Shown here: piece after piece, positions 1 through 8,960 of the stretch | Layout of the letters: each line of letters opens with the position of its first letter | Numbering within the stretch: position 1 is the stretch's first letter | DNA from: CAVQRC01 sp963715045 | Lineage (GTDB): Bacteria > Planctomycetota > Planctomycetia > Pirellulales > Lacipirellulaceae | DNA length: 64,000 nt | Reading direction: 5' to 3' | Assembly (NCBI GenBank): GCA_963715045.1 | Contig: CAVQRC010000025.1 | Coordinates: forward strand, 62,001 to 126,000 | Notes under the pieces: generated by a model | Seen by the model: only the letters and a program-made list of their open reading frames with translations | Database searches by the model: none | What the model was told of the DNA's origin: nothing | Made by a program: the position numbers and the translations under genes

Positions 1-897
1 AGCCCACGGTTGTCTGCGGCGCAGCACGAACCCCGGCGGCGGCACGGCGGCACGCGTTTCGCAGGCCAAGGCAGAAGATTCACGTGTCGTAGCAGCATCG
101 TTCGCTTCGCGAACGATCGAACAGCATCACTGAGAGAGAATCAGTCGGTCGGCGAAGCCGACCACTTTCACCTGCCCGAAGGAGCCTCCGACGAGTCGTC
201 GCCTGCCTGGCCGACGATGGTTCGCGGCGCGGGGGCGTTCTGGGCGAGCGCGGCAACCGTGGGCTCCGCTTCAACTCGCCAGAGGCTCGTCACGCTCGCC
301 CACGGCTAGTTGCTGCCGCTGCTTCGCAGCTGTTCGCCTCGCCGCGATTTCTCAGCGTGCTCAGCGCTCTGCGCGACCTATCGAGCGTCCCCAGGCATCG
401 TCGCCCCTGAGGGACGTCTCGACCAAGGCAACGACGCCCGAAAACCTTCGTTAAATCAACAGACCCCCAGGCTCGCGGGGGTCTGGTTGCGGTCCAAGAC
501 GTACCCAAGATGCGATCAAGCGGAACCGTTTGAATCGACGCCGCAATCGCAAAACGCCCGCCAATGACTCGTATTTTCGGGGGCCCAGCCCTCGGCTCTG
601 CCGGGGGACGCGGCGGAATCACCAATCCGCGGCCGCGACACGCGGGTCGGGAAACGTGCTGGCCCACGTAGGATTGTCGTGCTGGCACAAACGCCGTGAG
701 CTTCGACGGTCGTCGATAGAGAGCGTAAACGATGCGGGAGCGAACAAGTGTCGCCCCCCATCGGGTTGTTAGCACCGCCGGAGCCGGATAAACTCGGCCC
801 TGAGCGTTATCGTCCTCTTTCGTCGCCCTCGGCCGCTCCGGCACCAATCGCCACGATCCGGAGCACTTCGTGGCGATCCTCTTTCCACACTCAATGG
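1..897. other. Left-edge stretch without a supported gene
   Basis: I see no recognisable coding sequence here. The open frames on both strands overlap one another, are rich in Arg/Ser/Pro and show no family motif, so they look like high-GC shadow frames. The frame continuous with the methyltransferase at 898 runs upstream to 748, but that extension has low-complexity composition and is not supported. A G/C-rich hairpin lies at 460-485. Confidence 0.5.
460..485. terminator. GC-rich hairpin, possible terminator
   Basis: The arms CAGACCCCC and GGGGGTCTG pair perfectly around an 8-base loop. No clear T-tract follows on either side, so intrinsic termination is not certain. It could instead be a simple inverted repeat. 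Confidence 0.35.
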
Positions 898-1785
898 ATG
901 CCCACCCTGGAATCAGAATTCGCAGCGTTGAAAGACCTTAGGGAAGCATTGATCGAATGCCCTCAACTCGGCGGCCTGTCCGATGAGCGATTCGATCAGA
1001 CGCACGAATTGTTTGAACGGTCGAGCGACCAGCAAGGGCAGATCCTCAGCTGGCTCAAGAAGCGTGTCGCTGCGCTCGACGCTAGCGTCGACCCGTTGAG
1101 AATCCTCAGTGTCGGTTGCGGCAGTGGGATCCTGGACAATCCGCTGATCACAACTCTTGCTGGCCGATCGCAACGTGTGGTCTACACGGGAGTAGATCCC
1201 AACGCGGTCGCCTGCCGACGCTTTCGGGAGGATTTCAACGCGATTGGGATCGCCAACGTGAAGCTGGAACTTCGCGAGGGGACCATCGAAACGACTCATT
1301 TTCCCGATCGTTTCGACCTGATTCACGCCGTGCATTGTCTGTACTATTTCTCTGACCCGGCCGCCAGCGTGAGTCGGCTCCTGAAGTTGCTCAAACCGGG
1401 CGGCCAACTGGTCGTCATTCAGGCTCCCAAGGCAGAATTGAACCAGCTTGCGGACTGCTTCTGGACCCAGGCCACGGACTCGCCGATCTGGTACAGCGAC
1501 CGCCTGGAACGACATCTCGCGGAGCATGAGCTGCAATTCTCCAGGCACCGGATCGATGGCTGGGTCGACGTCACCCGCTGCTTCAAGGCTGGATGTCCTC
1601 GCGGCGAGATGCTGCTCGACTTCATCACGCAAACCGATTGCAGCCGACTCGACGACGGCTGCGTCGAACTTTGCCTGGACTACCTCCAGACGGTCAGCCG
1701 CTCGGAAGGTGACCGCGATTTGGTGGCACATCCGGTCGATGTGCTCGAGATCTCCGCCCCGCCGCACGTGCCAGTCCACTGCTAG
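898..1785 (+). CDS. Class I SAM-dependent methyltransferase
   Basis: About 295 aa. SAM-binding motif I is seen as LSVGCGSGILDNP (about residues 66-78), followed by a motif II-like acidic residue in VYTGVDPNAVACRRF. The post-I region DRFDLIHAVHCLYYFSDP and the LLKPGGQLVVI strand are typical of the Rossmann methyltransferase core. The overall pattern resembles histamine N-methyltransferase-like small-molecule enzymes, but the substrate cannot be read from sequence. I chose ATG 898 because sequence upstream is low-complexity. It converges on a second methyltransferase (1828-2727, minus) only 42 bp away, with a dioxygenase and transporter behind that, suggesting shared small-molecule chemistry (inference). 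Confidence 0.75.
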   Translation: MPTLESEFAALKDLREALIECPQLGGLSDERFDQTHELFERSSDQQGQILSWLKKRVAALDASVDPLRILSVGCGSGILDNPLITTLAGRSQRVVYTGVDPNAVACRRFREDFNAIGIANVKLELREGTIETTHFPDRFDLIHAVHCLYYFSDPAASVSRLLKLLKPGGQLVVIQAPKAELNQLADCFWTQATDSPIWYSDRLERHLAEHELQFSRHRIDGWVDVTRCFKAGCPRGEMLLDFITQTDCSRLDDGCVELCLDYLQTVSRSEGDRDLVAHPVDVLEISAPPHVPVHC

Positions 1786-1827
1786 ACCGGCTCCAACCAG
1801 TGCCGCGTTGGCGAAACGGACAACGCC

Positions 1828-2727
1828 TTACGGCTGCCGCCACTGGCTGGCCTGAGTTCCCAGATCACCGAAAAAAATCAGCCACACCTGCTGAGGAAAT
1901 CTCCACAGGCTGGCTGGCTCATCCATGCACTCGCGGAGATAGCTACCGAGTTGCTCGTGCTCCAGCATGGCGTTCAGCGACAGCGTGTCGTCGAACAGAC
2001 ACCGCTGCAGATATCGTTCCACGGTCTGGCGATCTGCGAGCTCGAGCGTGCCTTCGTAATCGATTGGCCAGTAGACGAGTGTCTCATTACCGCTGCCTGT
2101 CTGCAGTGCGGCGATGACTTGCTCTCCTGTAGAGTAAGGCTCGGCGGAATCTGAACGCCAGTGCTTCAAATAGAGATCGTGAAATCGCAGATAGTGGGAG
2201 TCTCGACTGGCGTGCGCGATGAACCCCAGCCCTGTGGGATCTAACGTTGCGGACATCCGCTCAAGGGCCCGCGAAAGCTCCTGCTGGGGCACGCAATACA
2301 ACGCGTGCGTGGCCCACACGACCGGAAAGCGGGAATTCGGCGCAACGAATTGCTGGAGCGTGCATTGGTACTCTTCGGCTGGTTCGAAGGGATCCTGGAG
2401 TTGATCGCGGGCAGTCTGGATCGAGAACTCGGAGGGGTCGAGCAACGAGTACTCCACCTTCCAATGCGGGCCGGTTGGCAGACCCGCGTGCTCCGACAGG
2501 GCGTGGGGAAACTGACCGCTTCCACAGGCCACATCGAGCAATCGCAGCGGTGATCCGAATCGCTCGCGAAGGTCGCGAAACACACCGGCCCAATCCAGCT
2601 CTTCAGCCAGCAGGCGATAGTCGATCGTGGCGAGCCGGTAGAAGGCCTCCATTTCGGCACGCCCCTCCGCGCTCCAGTGCTGGCAACTGCTTTCGAAAGT
2701 GCTGGGTCGGGAGGGGTCGCTGGCCAT
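1828..2727 (-). CDS. SAM-dependent methyltransferase
   Basis: 299 aa. Motif I is LLDVACGSGQFPHAL (about residues 57-71) and the acidic motif II is in YSLLDPSEFS. VVWATHALYCVPQQEL is the post-II segment, closely parallel to HALYCL-type segments in the convergent methyltransferase at 898-1785, so the two may be distant paralogues. It follows the PhyH dioxygenase on the same strand after 65 bp, as a likely operon. Another frame starting at ATG 2786, six bases after the dioxygenase stop, gives a plausible alternative N-terminus (MFTFTPDRSATDIRKKF...). Reaching this frame from there would need two extra bases to be removed, so the true start may be 2786. Substrate unknown. Confidence 0.72.
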   Translation of the reverse strand: MASDPSRPSTFESSCQHWSAEGRAEMEAFYRLATIDYRLLAEELDWAGVFRDLRERFGSPLRLLDVACGSGQFPHALSEHAGLPTGPHWKVEYSLLDPSEFSIQTARDQLQDPFEPAEEYQCTLQQFVAPNSRFPVVWATHALYCVPQQELSRALERMSATLDPTGLGFIAHASRDSHYLRFHDLYLKHWRSDSAEPYSTGEQVIAALQTGSGNETLVYWPIDYEGTLELADRQTVERYLQRCLFDDTLSLNAMLEHEQLGSYLRECMDEPASLWRFPQQVWLIFFGDLGTQASQWRQP

Positions 2728-2792
2728 TGGTCGAGAAACTTCTTTCGGATGTCGGTAGCAGAACGATCGGGCGTAAACGTGAACATGCCTCG

Positions 2793-3782
2793 TCAGCGCT
2801 CATAAAGCACCGGATTGAGCGGCGTGTCGATGACGTCCCCCGGTTCGACGCCGGGCATGAACCGCCGCCAGTCGCCGTTCACCATGTGAGGCGCGTCGAT
2901 GACGCGGGCCCCATCTTCGAAATAGGTCGTCGCGAGCACCATCCGGGGAGTCGTCGTCCGATTGGGCCCGGCCGTATGCAGGTTCAAATTGTGGTGGAAA
3001 CTGACCTCCCCGAGATCGAAGGGCGTCGCATTGACTTCGATCGCCTGTTCGTGGAGCCGTTCCATGATGCGTCGGTCATAACTGGCATCGAATTTGTTGA
3101 ACGGAATGTCCTCGATCAGCTTCACAACCTGCATGCCCCTGGCGAACCCCAGCGGCCCCATGCTGGCGGGAATTGCCTGCAGAGGTACCCAGACGGTGAC
3201 CACGTTCTCCGTAGCGATCGGAAAGTGATGGGCGTCGTAGTGCCAGGGAGTCCGGCCACAACCGGGTTGTTTGGAGAGACCGTTATCGTGGTACAGGCGA
3301 ATCGCCGAGACGCCCAACAGTTCCGTGGCCAATTTTGCCAGGCGGCGACTGAACACGAACTCCCGGATGATTTCACTGCTTTCCCACATCATCTCCAGGC
3401 TGCCGAAGCGGGTGCCGGACTGATCGCCGAGTCGCTCGAACTGGACGCCCATCTCCTGGCGTAACAGGGCCAGGGCCCCAGGCGAAATCACGTGCTTGAG
3501 TTTGATAAAACCGTCGCGGCGAAACGCCTGGATGTGGTCGGCAGAAAGCGGAAATGACTCGGCGAGTTGCTTTTCGAGCTCCTCCCGCGAAGGGGCCGGA
3601 GCAGAATTCGATTCGGGGACCTCGAGCAGGGGCTGCTCGCTTTCGCCCGGCTGATTCTCTGCCAGCGACATGTACCAGTCCCACCACTGCTGGTTGTTTT
3701 GATCCCATTCCTGGCCAACTTCGGCACTGGCGGCATGGTCGGCGGAAAGAAAGCGAGTCGTCGGCTCAGTCTTGTCTGGCAT
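2793..3782 (-). CDS. Phytanoyl-CoA dioxygenase (PhyH) family Fe(II)/2-oxoglutarate oxygenase
   Basis: 329 aa. The double-stranded beta-helix iron triad is visible: WHYDAH supplies H181 and D183, and the distal histidine is in NLNLHTAGPN (about H269), with R280 in RTTTPRM as the likely 2-oxoglutarate-binding arginine. The PhyH family hydroxylates small molecules or amino-acid derivatives in the cytoplasm. The first 70 residues are a charged, Trp-rich extension (WWDWYMSLAE) of unknown role. It sits between an MFS transporter upstream and a methyltransferase downstream on the same strand. A palindromic repeat at 3857-3935 separates it from the transporter, and its promoter probably lies in that gap. 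Substrate cannot be assigned. Confidence 0.8.
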   Translation of the reverse strand: MPDKTEPTTRFLSADHAASAEVGQEWDQNNQQWWDWYMSLAENQPGESEQPLLEVPESNSAPAPSREELEKQLAESFPLSADHIQAFRRDGFIKLKHVISPGALALLRQEMGVQFERLGDQSGTRFGSLEMMWESSEIIREFVFSRRLAKLATELLGVSAIRLYHDNGLSKQPGCGRTPWHYDAHHFPIATENVVTVWVPLQAIPASMGPLGFARGMQVVKLIEDIPFNKFDASYDRRIMERLHEQAIEVNATPFDLGEVSFHHNLNLHTAGPNRTTTPRMVLATTYFEDGARVIDAPHMVNGDWRRFMPGVEPGDVIDTPLNPVLYER

Positions 3783-3856
3783 GGTCTTCCTGGTTCGTGC
3801 TGTTTAAGTGCCTGTCCCGAGACCTCGTGGATCGTGTATCCGGCCCGGGGCACTTA

Positions 3857-3935
3857 AGCCGATCCCAAAACTGGTTTCAGCAACCGAATTTCCCGGCCGT
3901 GGGACGCGTTCACTCAGGTTCTGGGATAGGTTCTC
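3857..3935 (+). repeat. Palindromic dispersed repeat, copy A
   Basis: About 79 bp with inverted ends AGCCGATCCCA and GGGATAGGTTCT and the conserved core TTTCAGCAACCGAATT. It lies between the stop of the MFS gene (3978) and the start of the PhyH gene (3782). The same element recurs at 5259, 6891, 41505 and 45422, with a diverged copy at 45909. Confidence 0.85.
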
Positions 3936-3977
3936 AGTCGTTGAAGCTGATTGTTGCGTCCGTTTCTACCGGCGAGC

Positions 3978-5202
3978 TCACCTGTGATACCTGCGGAGGG
4001 CAAGTGTGGCGGCGATCCCGACGGCCGACATCAGACCGAGAAATACGAACAGCACCTGGTATCCCGTTTCTCCGCCCGACCAGTGGTCGATCAGCCAGCC
4101 GCCCAGCAGCGGCATGAAGATTTCGGGCGTGTATCCGATAAACGACACCACGCCGACCGCGGTACCGGTCATGATCAGAGGAATCTGCGACTCTTCGAGC
4201 AATGCGAAATAAATGCCGCGTAAGGCGAAGATTCCCGCGCAACTTATCAACACGTTCGTGCCCAGCAGCCATCCGGTCGTCGCGGCGGGCGTTGCAAACA
4301 GGAACGAAGTATACGCGATCGCGGTCAACAGGAAGCAACCGATCACGACGCGCGAGGAACTCAAGCGATCGGCGAACAGACCGGCGCCGATTGCAGCCAG
4401 TGGTCGCATCCAGGTACTGAATGCACTCAGACCGGCCGAATCGACCTCCGACCAACCCCAGATGTCCTTCGCGTACTGCGAGTAGTAATCGATGCCCTTG
4501 TACGTGCAGTAGGCCGCCACAATGATGGCTGCCTGGAGCCAGATCGCCGGCATCTTCAGGACCGCGACAAAGTGTCCCGAGGCCAGTCGTGGCGCCGAAG
4601 AGCTACCGTGCGAAGCGGAAGCCCCAGGCAGAAACATCCACACAAATCCGGCCGCTGCGAAACACGCCACCGTGTATACGTAAATCGTACTCTTGAGTGC
4701 CGTCGTACGTTGAGCGAGCGTTGCCGACGTTCCTCCATCGGGGAGCAACTGGGCGAACAGAAACAGGGCCACCATGGCCAGGACCGCTGCCAGCAAACCC
4801 CGCCCACCGTCAAGAATTCCGAACGCGGCTCCCTGTTGCGTCTGCCCACCCCACTCGCGGGTGGCGCGAATCAGCGCCGACCAGAACGGCAGGATCGTCG
4901 ACGCGCCCCAGAATCCAAACAGCACGCACATCGCCGCGAACGACGGAATCGTGGCCATGTACAGCCCGCTGACGCCGGTCACGATCAGCGAAAACGCGAG
5001 CAGCGCCCGCGGCGCGAAATCGATCGGCGAACCCACCCCCCAGCGGGTACGCAAACGTCGCCACGACACCGTAGATCGAACCCATCACCCCCAGTTGCGT
5101 CTGACTGATGTCGAAGACTTCAACGAACGTGGGTCGAAAGTAGCGACTGACGTGGAACGGCAGTCCGAAGATGGCTTCACCTGCCATGACGAGGCTGAAC
5201 AT
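3978..5202 (-). CDS. Major facilitator superfamily transporter (frame broken once)
   Basis: About 405 aa over two frames. The first frame carries the first membrane helices (FSLVMAGEAIFGLPFHVSRYF; then GVMGSIYGVVATFAYPLGG) and reaches the MFS loop signature GGFADRF. The rest continues in the next frame as APRALLAFSLIVTG... to a natural C-terminus after the last helix (VLFVFLGLMSAVGIAATLAL). Reading 5017-5019 as two bases rather than three restores one frame, so a one-base insertion is likely. The first ATG is at 5202, but helix 1 seems to begin slightly upstream, where repeat copy B (5259-5338) sits; the native start may have been displaced. It is first in a minus-strand set with PhyH and a methyltransferase. 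Substrate unknown; export of the pathway product is an inference. Confidence 0.75.
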
Positions 5203-5258
5203 GGTCAGCGCTCGATGGAACTGGCTTCGCGATGCACTCGCCGCAGCGTCGATAACTA

Positions 5259-5338
5259 AGAACCTATCCCAAAACCTAAGTGAACGCGTCCCACGACCAG
5301 CGAATGCGGTTGCTGAAGCCAATCTTGGGATCGGCTCT
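5259..5338 (-). repeat. Palindromic dispersed repeat, copy B
   Basis: 80 bp, AGAACCTATCCCA ... TGGGATCGGCTCT, inverted relative to copy A. It abuts the 5' end of the MFS transporter gene, whose open frame reads through it. Confidence 0.85.
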
Positions 5339-5512
5339 CAATGCGTGTGATGCTCGAGGGGAATTCGCCGTGAGGTACGAACGTGCGGACTGAATTACGC
5401 CGCGACGCCGCCAGCTTTCCGAGCCTATCGCTGCGGCCAGATGACGTCAACGGCGACGATTCGCCTGCCGCGACGTGGGAGAATGAGCCAACCGTCGACA
5501 CACCGGCAACGT

Positions 5513-5680
5513 TCAGCTCTTTCTGCTCGTCTTCACGTGAACTTCGGCGATCAGTTGGCCAACCTTGCGGCTGCCGCACTTCGGGCACTTCGGTTTGGGT
5601 TCCCCGTCGTGTTGGGCGAATGTCTGTTTGACCGTGAAGTGCTTGCGGCAATTCGTGCATTCGAAGTCGTAGAACGCCAT
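5513..5680 (-). CDS. Small FmdB-type zinc-ribbon protein
   Basis: A 55-aa frame beginning MAFYDFECTNCRKHF and containing CPKCGSRKVGQL. The two CxxC pairs (about residues 8/11 and 32/35) form a zinc ribbon of the FmdB/putative regulatory type, and the usual length of such proteins is 50-110 aa. It starts 23 bp after the stop of the baeRF-type gene at 5704-6855 on the same strand, so the pair is probably cotranscribed. Function is unknown; nucleic-acid or ribosome binding is an inference from the fold and neighbour. The C-terminus is lysine/arginine-rich. Confidence 0.75.
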   Translation of the reverse strand: MAFYDFECTNCRKHFTVKQTFAQHDGEPKPKCPKCGSRKVGQLIAEVHVKTSRKS

Positions 5681-5703
5681 GGCTTTCTCCTTGGTTGAGT
5701 GCG

Positions 5704-6855
5704 TCAGAATCGCATCACGGCCGCCAGCTCTGCTCCAGCAGGCATCTCACCACTTTCGAGAGCGTGCACGGTACCGCGGTGAAGTAGCGTCTGTACGGCG
5801 GCCATGTCCAGCAGGTCCACGTCGCCCGGTTGTTGCGGTTCGTGGACTTCGACGACCTGCCCCTGCGGATCGCAAGTACCCCACGCGTCGCGGTCGGACG
5901 CCACAAACAGCGTCTCAATCCTTCCGGCGCAAGCGGCGGGAAGTGCCTGTCGGAGGTCGTCACTGGCTTTGCCGGTCCCCGCCAGTTGGCGATACCTGGC
6001 CCCCGCTTCGGCACGAACTTCGGCCAACAAGGGCTTGATCAGCGGCCACGCCTTTTCGTGGACTTGCCGACCGCTCAGATGATCGCAGTTGCCCTCCAGC
6101 GCGGGTTCCGCGAGATGGGCGTAACGGCACGTCTGGCGAAAGATCGGCAACAGATAGGCGACGCCTGCCAGGATCAGCGGGATGCTCTCGTCACGGAGGA
6201 CGGGCGCCAGCGCTGAATCGATCAAGCGAAAGAATTGCGTCAGCTCGTCCTTATGGGTGTCGGGGATGCCACCCTGGCCGTGAAATACCGACGATTGTTT
6301 TCCTTTGCCACCTTCCATGGCAAAGTGGGATTGTGCGCCGCGATCGGCGCCATCCAGATTCAGCGCGTCTTCCATCCGCTGTGGCAGTCCGATGACGTCG
6401 ACCTGTTCCACGTGATGCTCGGTCGCCTCGAACAGCCGCACACACTTCTGGCTCAGCGTCAGGATGAAGAAGCGATCGCCGCTGGTGAGCAACGGCAACA
6501 GCGGTTTGACGTGGAACCGGCGGTTCACCACCACCAGCTCACTCAACCGTAGCGGCACCCGGAACCGCCGTAGCGATCCACCGTCCCGGTACAAGGCCAA
6601 TCCATGGCTCCGCCTGTCCCAGAAGTCGTGATCCGTCGGCAGACTACGGACCAACTCCAGCAAGTCACGCGCTTCCGGAGCGCGTAACCAGCCATCGGCG
6701 AGTTGCTGCTCAGCTCGGTCCGTCAGATTCTTCAGCCGTACGGTGTCTTGCTGCCCGTCCACGCCGGCCGGATGCGTCGGCATGCAGAGCGTCACGCATG
6801 GACCCTCGTTCGGTTCCGTCAACGAGCGGAGGTCCGACATTCCGAATGTGTCCAT
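5704..6855 (-). CDS. Bacterial archaeo-eukaryotic release factor (baeRF) family protein
   Basis: 383 aa. The N-terminal part (LRSLTEPNEGPCVTLCMPTH) and the later FILTLSQKCVRLFEAT strand match the baeRF family 3/7 layout. The C-terminal third (IETLFVASDRDAWGTCD ... DMAAVQTLLHRGTVHAL) resembles the eRF1 domain 3/L7Ae-like fold. The family is related to eRF1/Pelota and is thought to act on ribosomes (termination, rescue or quality control), though bacterial members are barely characterised. No GGQ-like motif is obvious, so hydrolase activity cannot be assumed. ATG 6855 has an AAAGG upstream; ATG 6840 is an alternative. A zinc-ribbon gene follows at once, and repeat copy C lies 36 bp upstream. 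Confidence 0.7.
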   Translation of the reverse strand: MDTFGMSDLRSLTEPNEGPCVTLCMPTHPAGVDGQQDTVRLKNLTDRAEQQLADGWLRAPEARDLLELVRSLPTDHDFWDRRSHGLALYRDGGSLRRFRVPLRLSELVVVNRRFHVKPLLPLLTSGDRFFILTLSQKCVRLFEATEHHVEQVDVIGLPQRMEDALNLDGADRGAQSHFAMEGGKGKQSSVFHGQGGIPDTHKDELTQFFRLIDSALAPVLRDESIPLILAGVAYLLPIFRQTCRYAHLAEPALEGNCDHLSGRQVHEKAWPLIKPLLAEVRAEAGARYRQLAGTGKASDDLRQALPAACAGRIETLFVASDRDAWGTCDPQGQVVEVHEPQQPGDVDLLDMAAVQTLLHRGTVHALESGEMPAGAELAAVMRF

Positions 6856-6890
6856 CGTTTTCCGCCTTTCACAAGAGCCAAGTTGTCCGA

Positions 6891-6969
6891 AGTACCTATC
6901 CCAGAACCTGAGTGAACGCGTCCCACGGCCGAGAATTTCGGTTGCTGAAACCAGTTTGGGATCGGCTCT
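6891..6969 (-). repeat. Palindromic dispersed repeat, copy C
   Basis: 79 bp, CCTATCCCAGAACC ... TTTGGGATCGGCTCT, same orientation as copy B. It sits in the 5' region of the baeRF gene. The pentamer AGTAC occurs at both flanks (6891-6895 and 6971-6975). Confidence 0.85.
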
Positions 6970-7268
6970 AAGTACGAGACTGCAATTTCAGTGCCGAGCA
7001 GACAACTGCAGAAGTACGATGCGACGGGACCGGCAGGGCGTGCGAAGTCGCACATGCGTCTCGAGTACGCACAGCCCATTTCGCGTTTACTTGTGTAGGA
7101 CAACGAGGGCACATCCCGCGGCGGCACGCTCGATCAGAACGGTTGGCAAGAACGGCATGAGGGTTGCAGTCGACATGAAGCAACACTTCCCGTGAGTCGC
7201 TAGCGCACTGTTTCCTCGACGGGTTCATTCCTGATTCAGGTGAATCATTCGAACTGTCCCGGATCCGC

Positions 7269-8312
7269 ATGGTTGTCTCGATGATGCAAAACCGGCTTCC
7301 CAAGTCGGCGGCCCACAACCGGGCAACCAACGAAGAAATCGCCAGCACGCTTGACGAAACTGCCGACCTGCTGGAAGCGCAGGGCGCGAACCCGTTTCGT
7401 GTCGCAGCTTATCGCAAGGCGGCCGAGACAATCCGCGGGCTGGCAGGATCGGCGGCTCACATCCTGGCAGCCGAAGGCGTCGCCGGTCTGATTCGCTTAC
7501 CGGCGATTGGCCGATCTCTGGCACATTCCATCGATCACATCGTGCGTACGCGGCGGCTGCCGCTGTTGGAACGCTTGCGGGGCGAAGACGTCGCCGAACG
7601 GAGCTTTGCCACCGTGCCGGACATTGGTCCTGAGCTGGCGCGGCGAATTCACGAGCAGCTGGGGATCGAAACCTTGCGCGAGCTGCAGGCCGCCGCGAAC
7701 GACGGCCGGTTGGCCGAGGTCCCAGGCATGGGCCGCAAACGCATCCGCGCCGTTCGCGAATCGCTGGCTGGCCGCTTCCAACGCCAGGCGAGACCCGCGG
7801 CGATTCCCCCGCGAGATGCGGCACCTGACGTGCCGGTGGCCGAACTGCTCGACATCGACGCCGAGTATCAGCGTCTGGCCCGGCAGAAGAAGCTCCCCCG
7901 AATTGCCCCCCGCCGCTTCAACCCCACGGGCGAAGCGTGGTTGCCGATTCTGCATACGCAGCGGGAGGGTCGTCACTACACGGCCCTGTACTCCAACACG
8001 GCCCGAGCTCACGAACTGGGAACGACGCATGATTGGGTAGTGATCTACCGCGACGACGACGGCGACCATGGCCGCTGGACCGTCATCACGGCCAACTACG
8101 GCACGCTCCGCGGGCGACGCATCATCCCCGGCCGCGAGGCTGCCTGCCTGGAGTACTACCGCCCCTCGAGGCCGCCAAGAGATGGAATGGCCAGTTCAAT
8201 TGCGGCTTCTGACAATTCAGCGGCGTCGAGAAGCAACTACAGTCGTTCGATCAAAGCCCCGCCTCGGCAAGGCGAGCAGGCCCATGCAGAAAACGGCGGC
8301 GACCACCGTTGA
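7269..8312 (+). CDS. PolX-type helix-hairpin-helix DNA-binding protein without polymerase domain
   Basis: 347 aa. Residues about 15-170 match the N-terminal region of bacterial PolX/polymerase lambda: NEEIASTLDETADLLEAQ, NPFRVAAYRKAAETI, then two HhH units (LPAIGRSLAHSIDHI and VPDIGPELARRI) and VPGMGRKRIRAV. The polymerase and PHP exonuclease domains that normally follow are absent. Instead there is a separate module with YQRLARQKKLPRIAPRRFNP and a beta-rich tail containing HDWVVIYRDDD and CLEYYRP. It is probably a DNA-structure-binding repair accessory (inference). The start could be ATG 7269, 7281 or 7284. The last ~30 codons overlap the 3' end of the convergent PEP-CTERM gene, so a lost earlier stop is possible. 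Confidence 0.65.
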   Translation: MVVSMMQNRLPKSAAHNRATNEEIASTLDETADLLEAQGANPFRVAAYRKAAETIRGLAGSAAHILAAEGVAGLIRLPAIGRSLAHSIDHIVRTRRLPLLERLRGEDVAERSFATVPDIGPELARRIHEQLGIETLRELQAAANDGRLAEVPGMGRKRIRAVRESLAGRFQRQARPAAIPPRDAAPDVPVAELLDIDAEYQRLARQKKLPRIAPRRFNPTGEAWLPILHTQREGRHYTALYSNTARAHELGTTHDWVVIYRDDDGDHGRWTVITANYGTLRGRRIIPGREAACLEYYRPSRPPRDGMASSIAASDNSAASRSNYSRSIKAPPRQGEQAHAENGGDHR

Positions 8313-8960
8313 CGGCTCAGGCACTTCGAACCTGATCGCGTCAAATGCGGTCGGCGGGCCAGTTCCTGCAATGCTCAGAGTGACCGTCCTGCCTGCAAAC
8401 GCTGAGACATTACCTGCCACCAGGTAGGCGTCTGCTGCGGGCCCGACTGCGGTTAAAGGAATCGGCACACCATCCATTCGCACATTGAGGTCCGGTGCAG
8501 AGGACGAAGCCAGCATGAGCATCCACACGGCGTCAGGCGGGACATCGCCAACTTGAGACATAAAGCTGCCTGAGTAGTCGTCCGTGCTCATCAGGACCGA
8601 CTGTGCTCCCTCCAGGGGAGCACGGATCCCGAACCCGGAAACGACGTCGAAGAAGGGAAAACTGGCGTCGTACAACGTGACGGCGCCTTCGCCCGCGAAA
8701 ATGGAGTTGTAGAGATAGGGAATGCCCTCGGGGATCTCCCACTCCGGAATGCCCGACTCGACGCCATCGGTTCGCTCGAAATCCAGATTGCGAAATGGTG
8801 CGGCCTCCGCCGGCCGGCCCGACATCGCCGCGGCAATCGCCAGGACGATCATGCAGAAGACGCCGAGCTGCGATCGCCGTTGCCCCGCGACAAGTCTGTC
8901 CGTGCGTCGGCTTACCGAGGCCGTCGATAGATGCGAAAGCGAAGAATTCATGTCTCTCAT
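8217..8960 (-). CDS. PEP-CTERM secreted protein
   Basis: About 247 aa. There is an N-terminal hydrophobic signal segment (LGVFCMIVLAIAAAMSG), a middle domain beginning FRNLDFERTDG, and a C-terminal sorting tail: VPEPSTVVAAVFCMGLLALPRR, i.e. PEP motif, membrane helix, basic end. This predicts export and processing by an exosortase such as the one at 53792-54703. The NLDFE opening and beta-rich body resemble choice-of-anchor-like secreted modules. ATG 8960 follows GGAGAGGG at good spacing; the frame extends further upstream without support. It converges on the HhH gene with overlapping 3' ends. Confidence 0.75.
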   Translation of the reverse strand: MRDMNSSLSHLSTASVSRRTDRLVAGQRRSQLGVFCMIVLAIAAAMSGRPAEAAPFRNLDFERTDGVESGIPEWEIPEGIPYLYNSIFAGEGAVTLYDASFPFFDVVSGFGIRAPLEGAQSVLMSTDDYSGSFMSQVGDVPPDAVWMLMLASSSAPDLNVRMDGVPIPLTAVGPAADAYLVAGNVSAFAGRTVTLSIAGTGPPTAFDAIRFEVPEPSTVVAAVFCMGLLALPRRGFDRTTVVASRRR

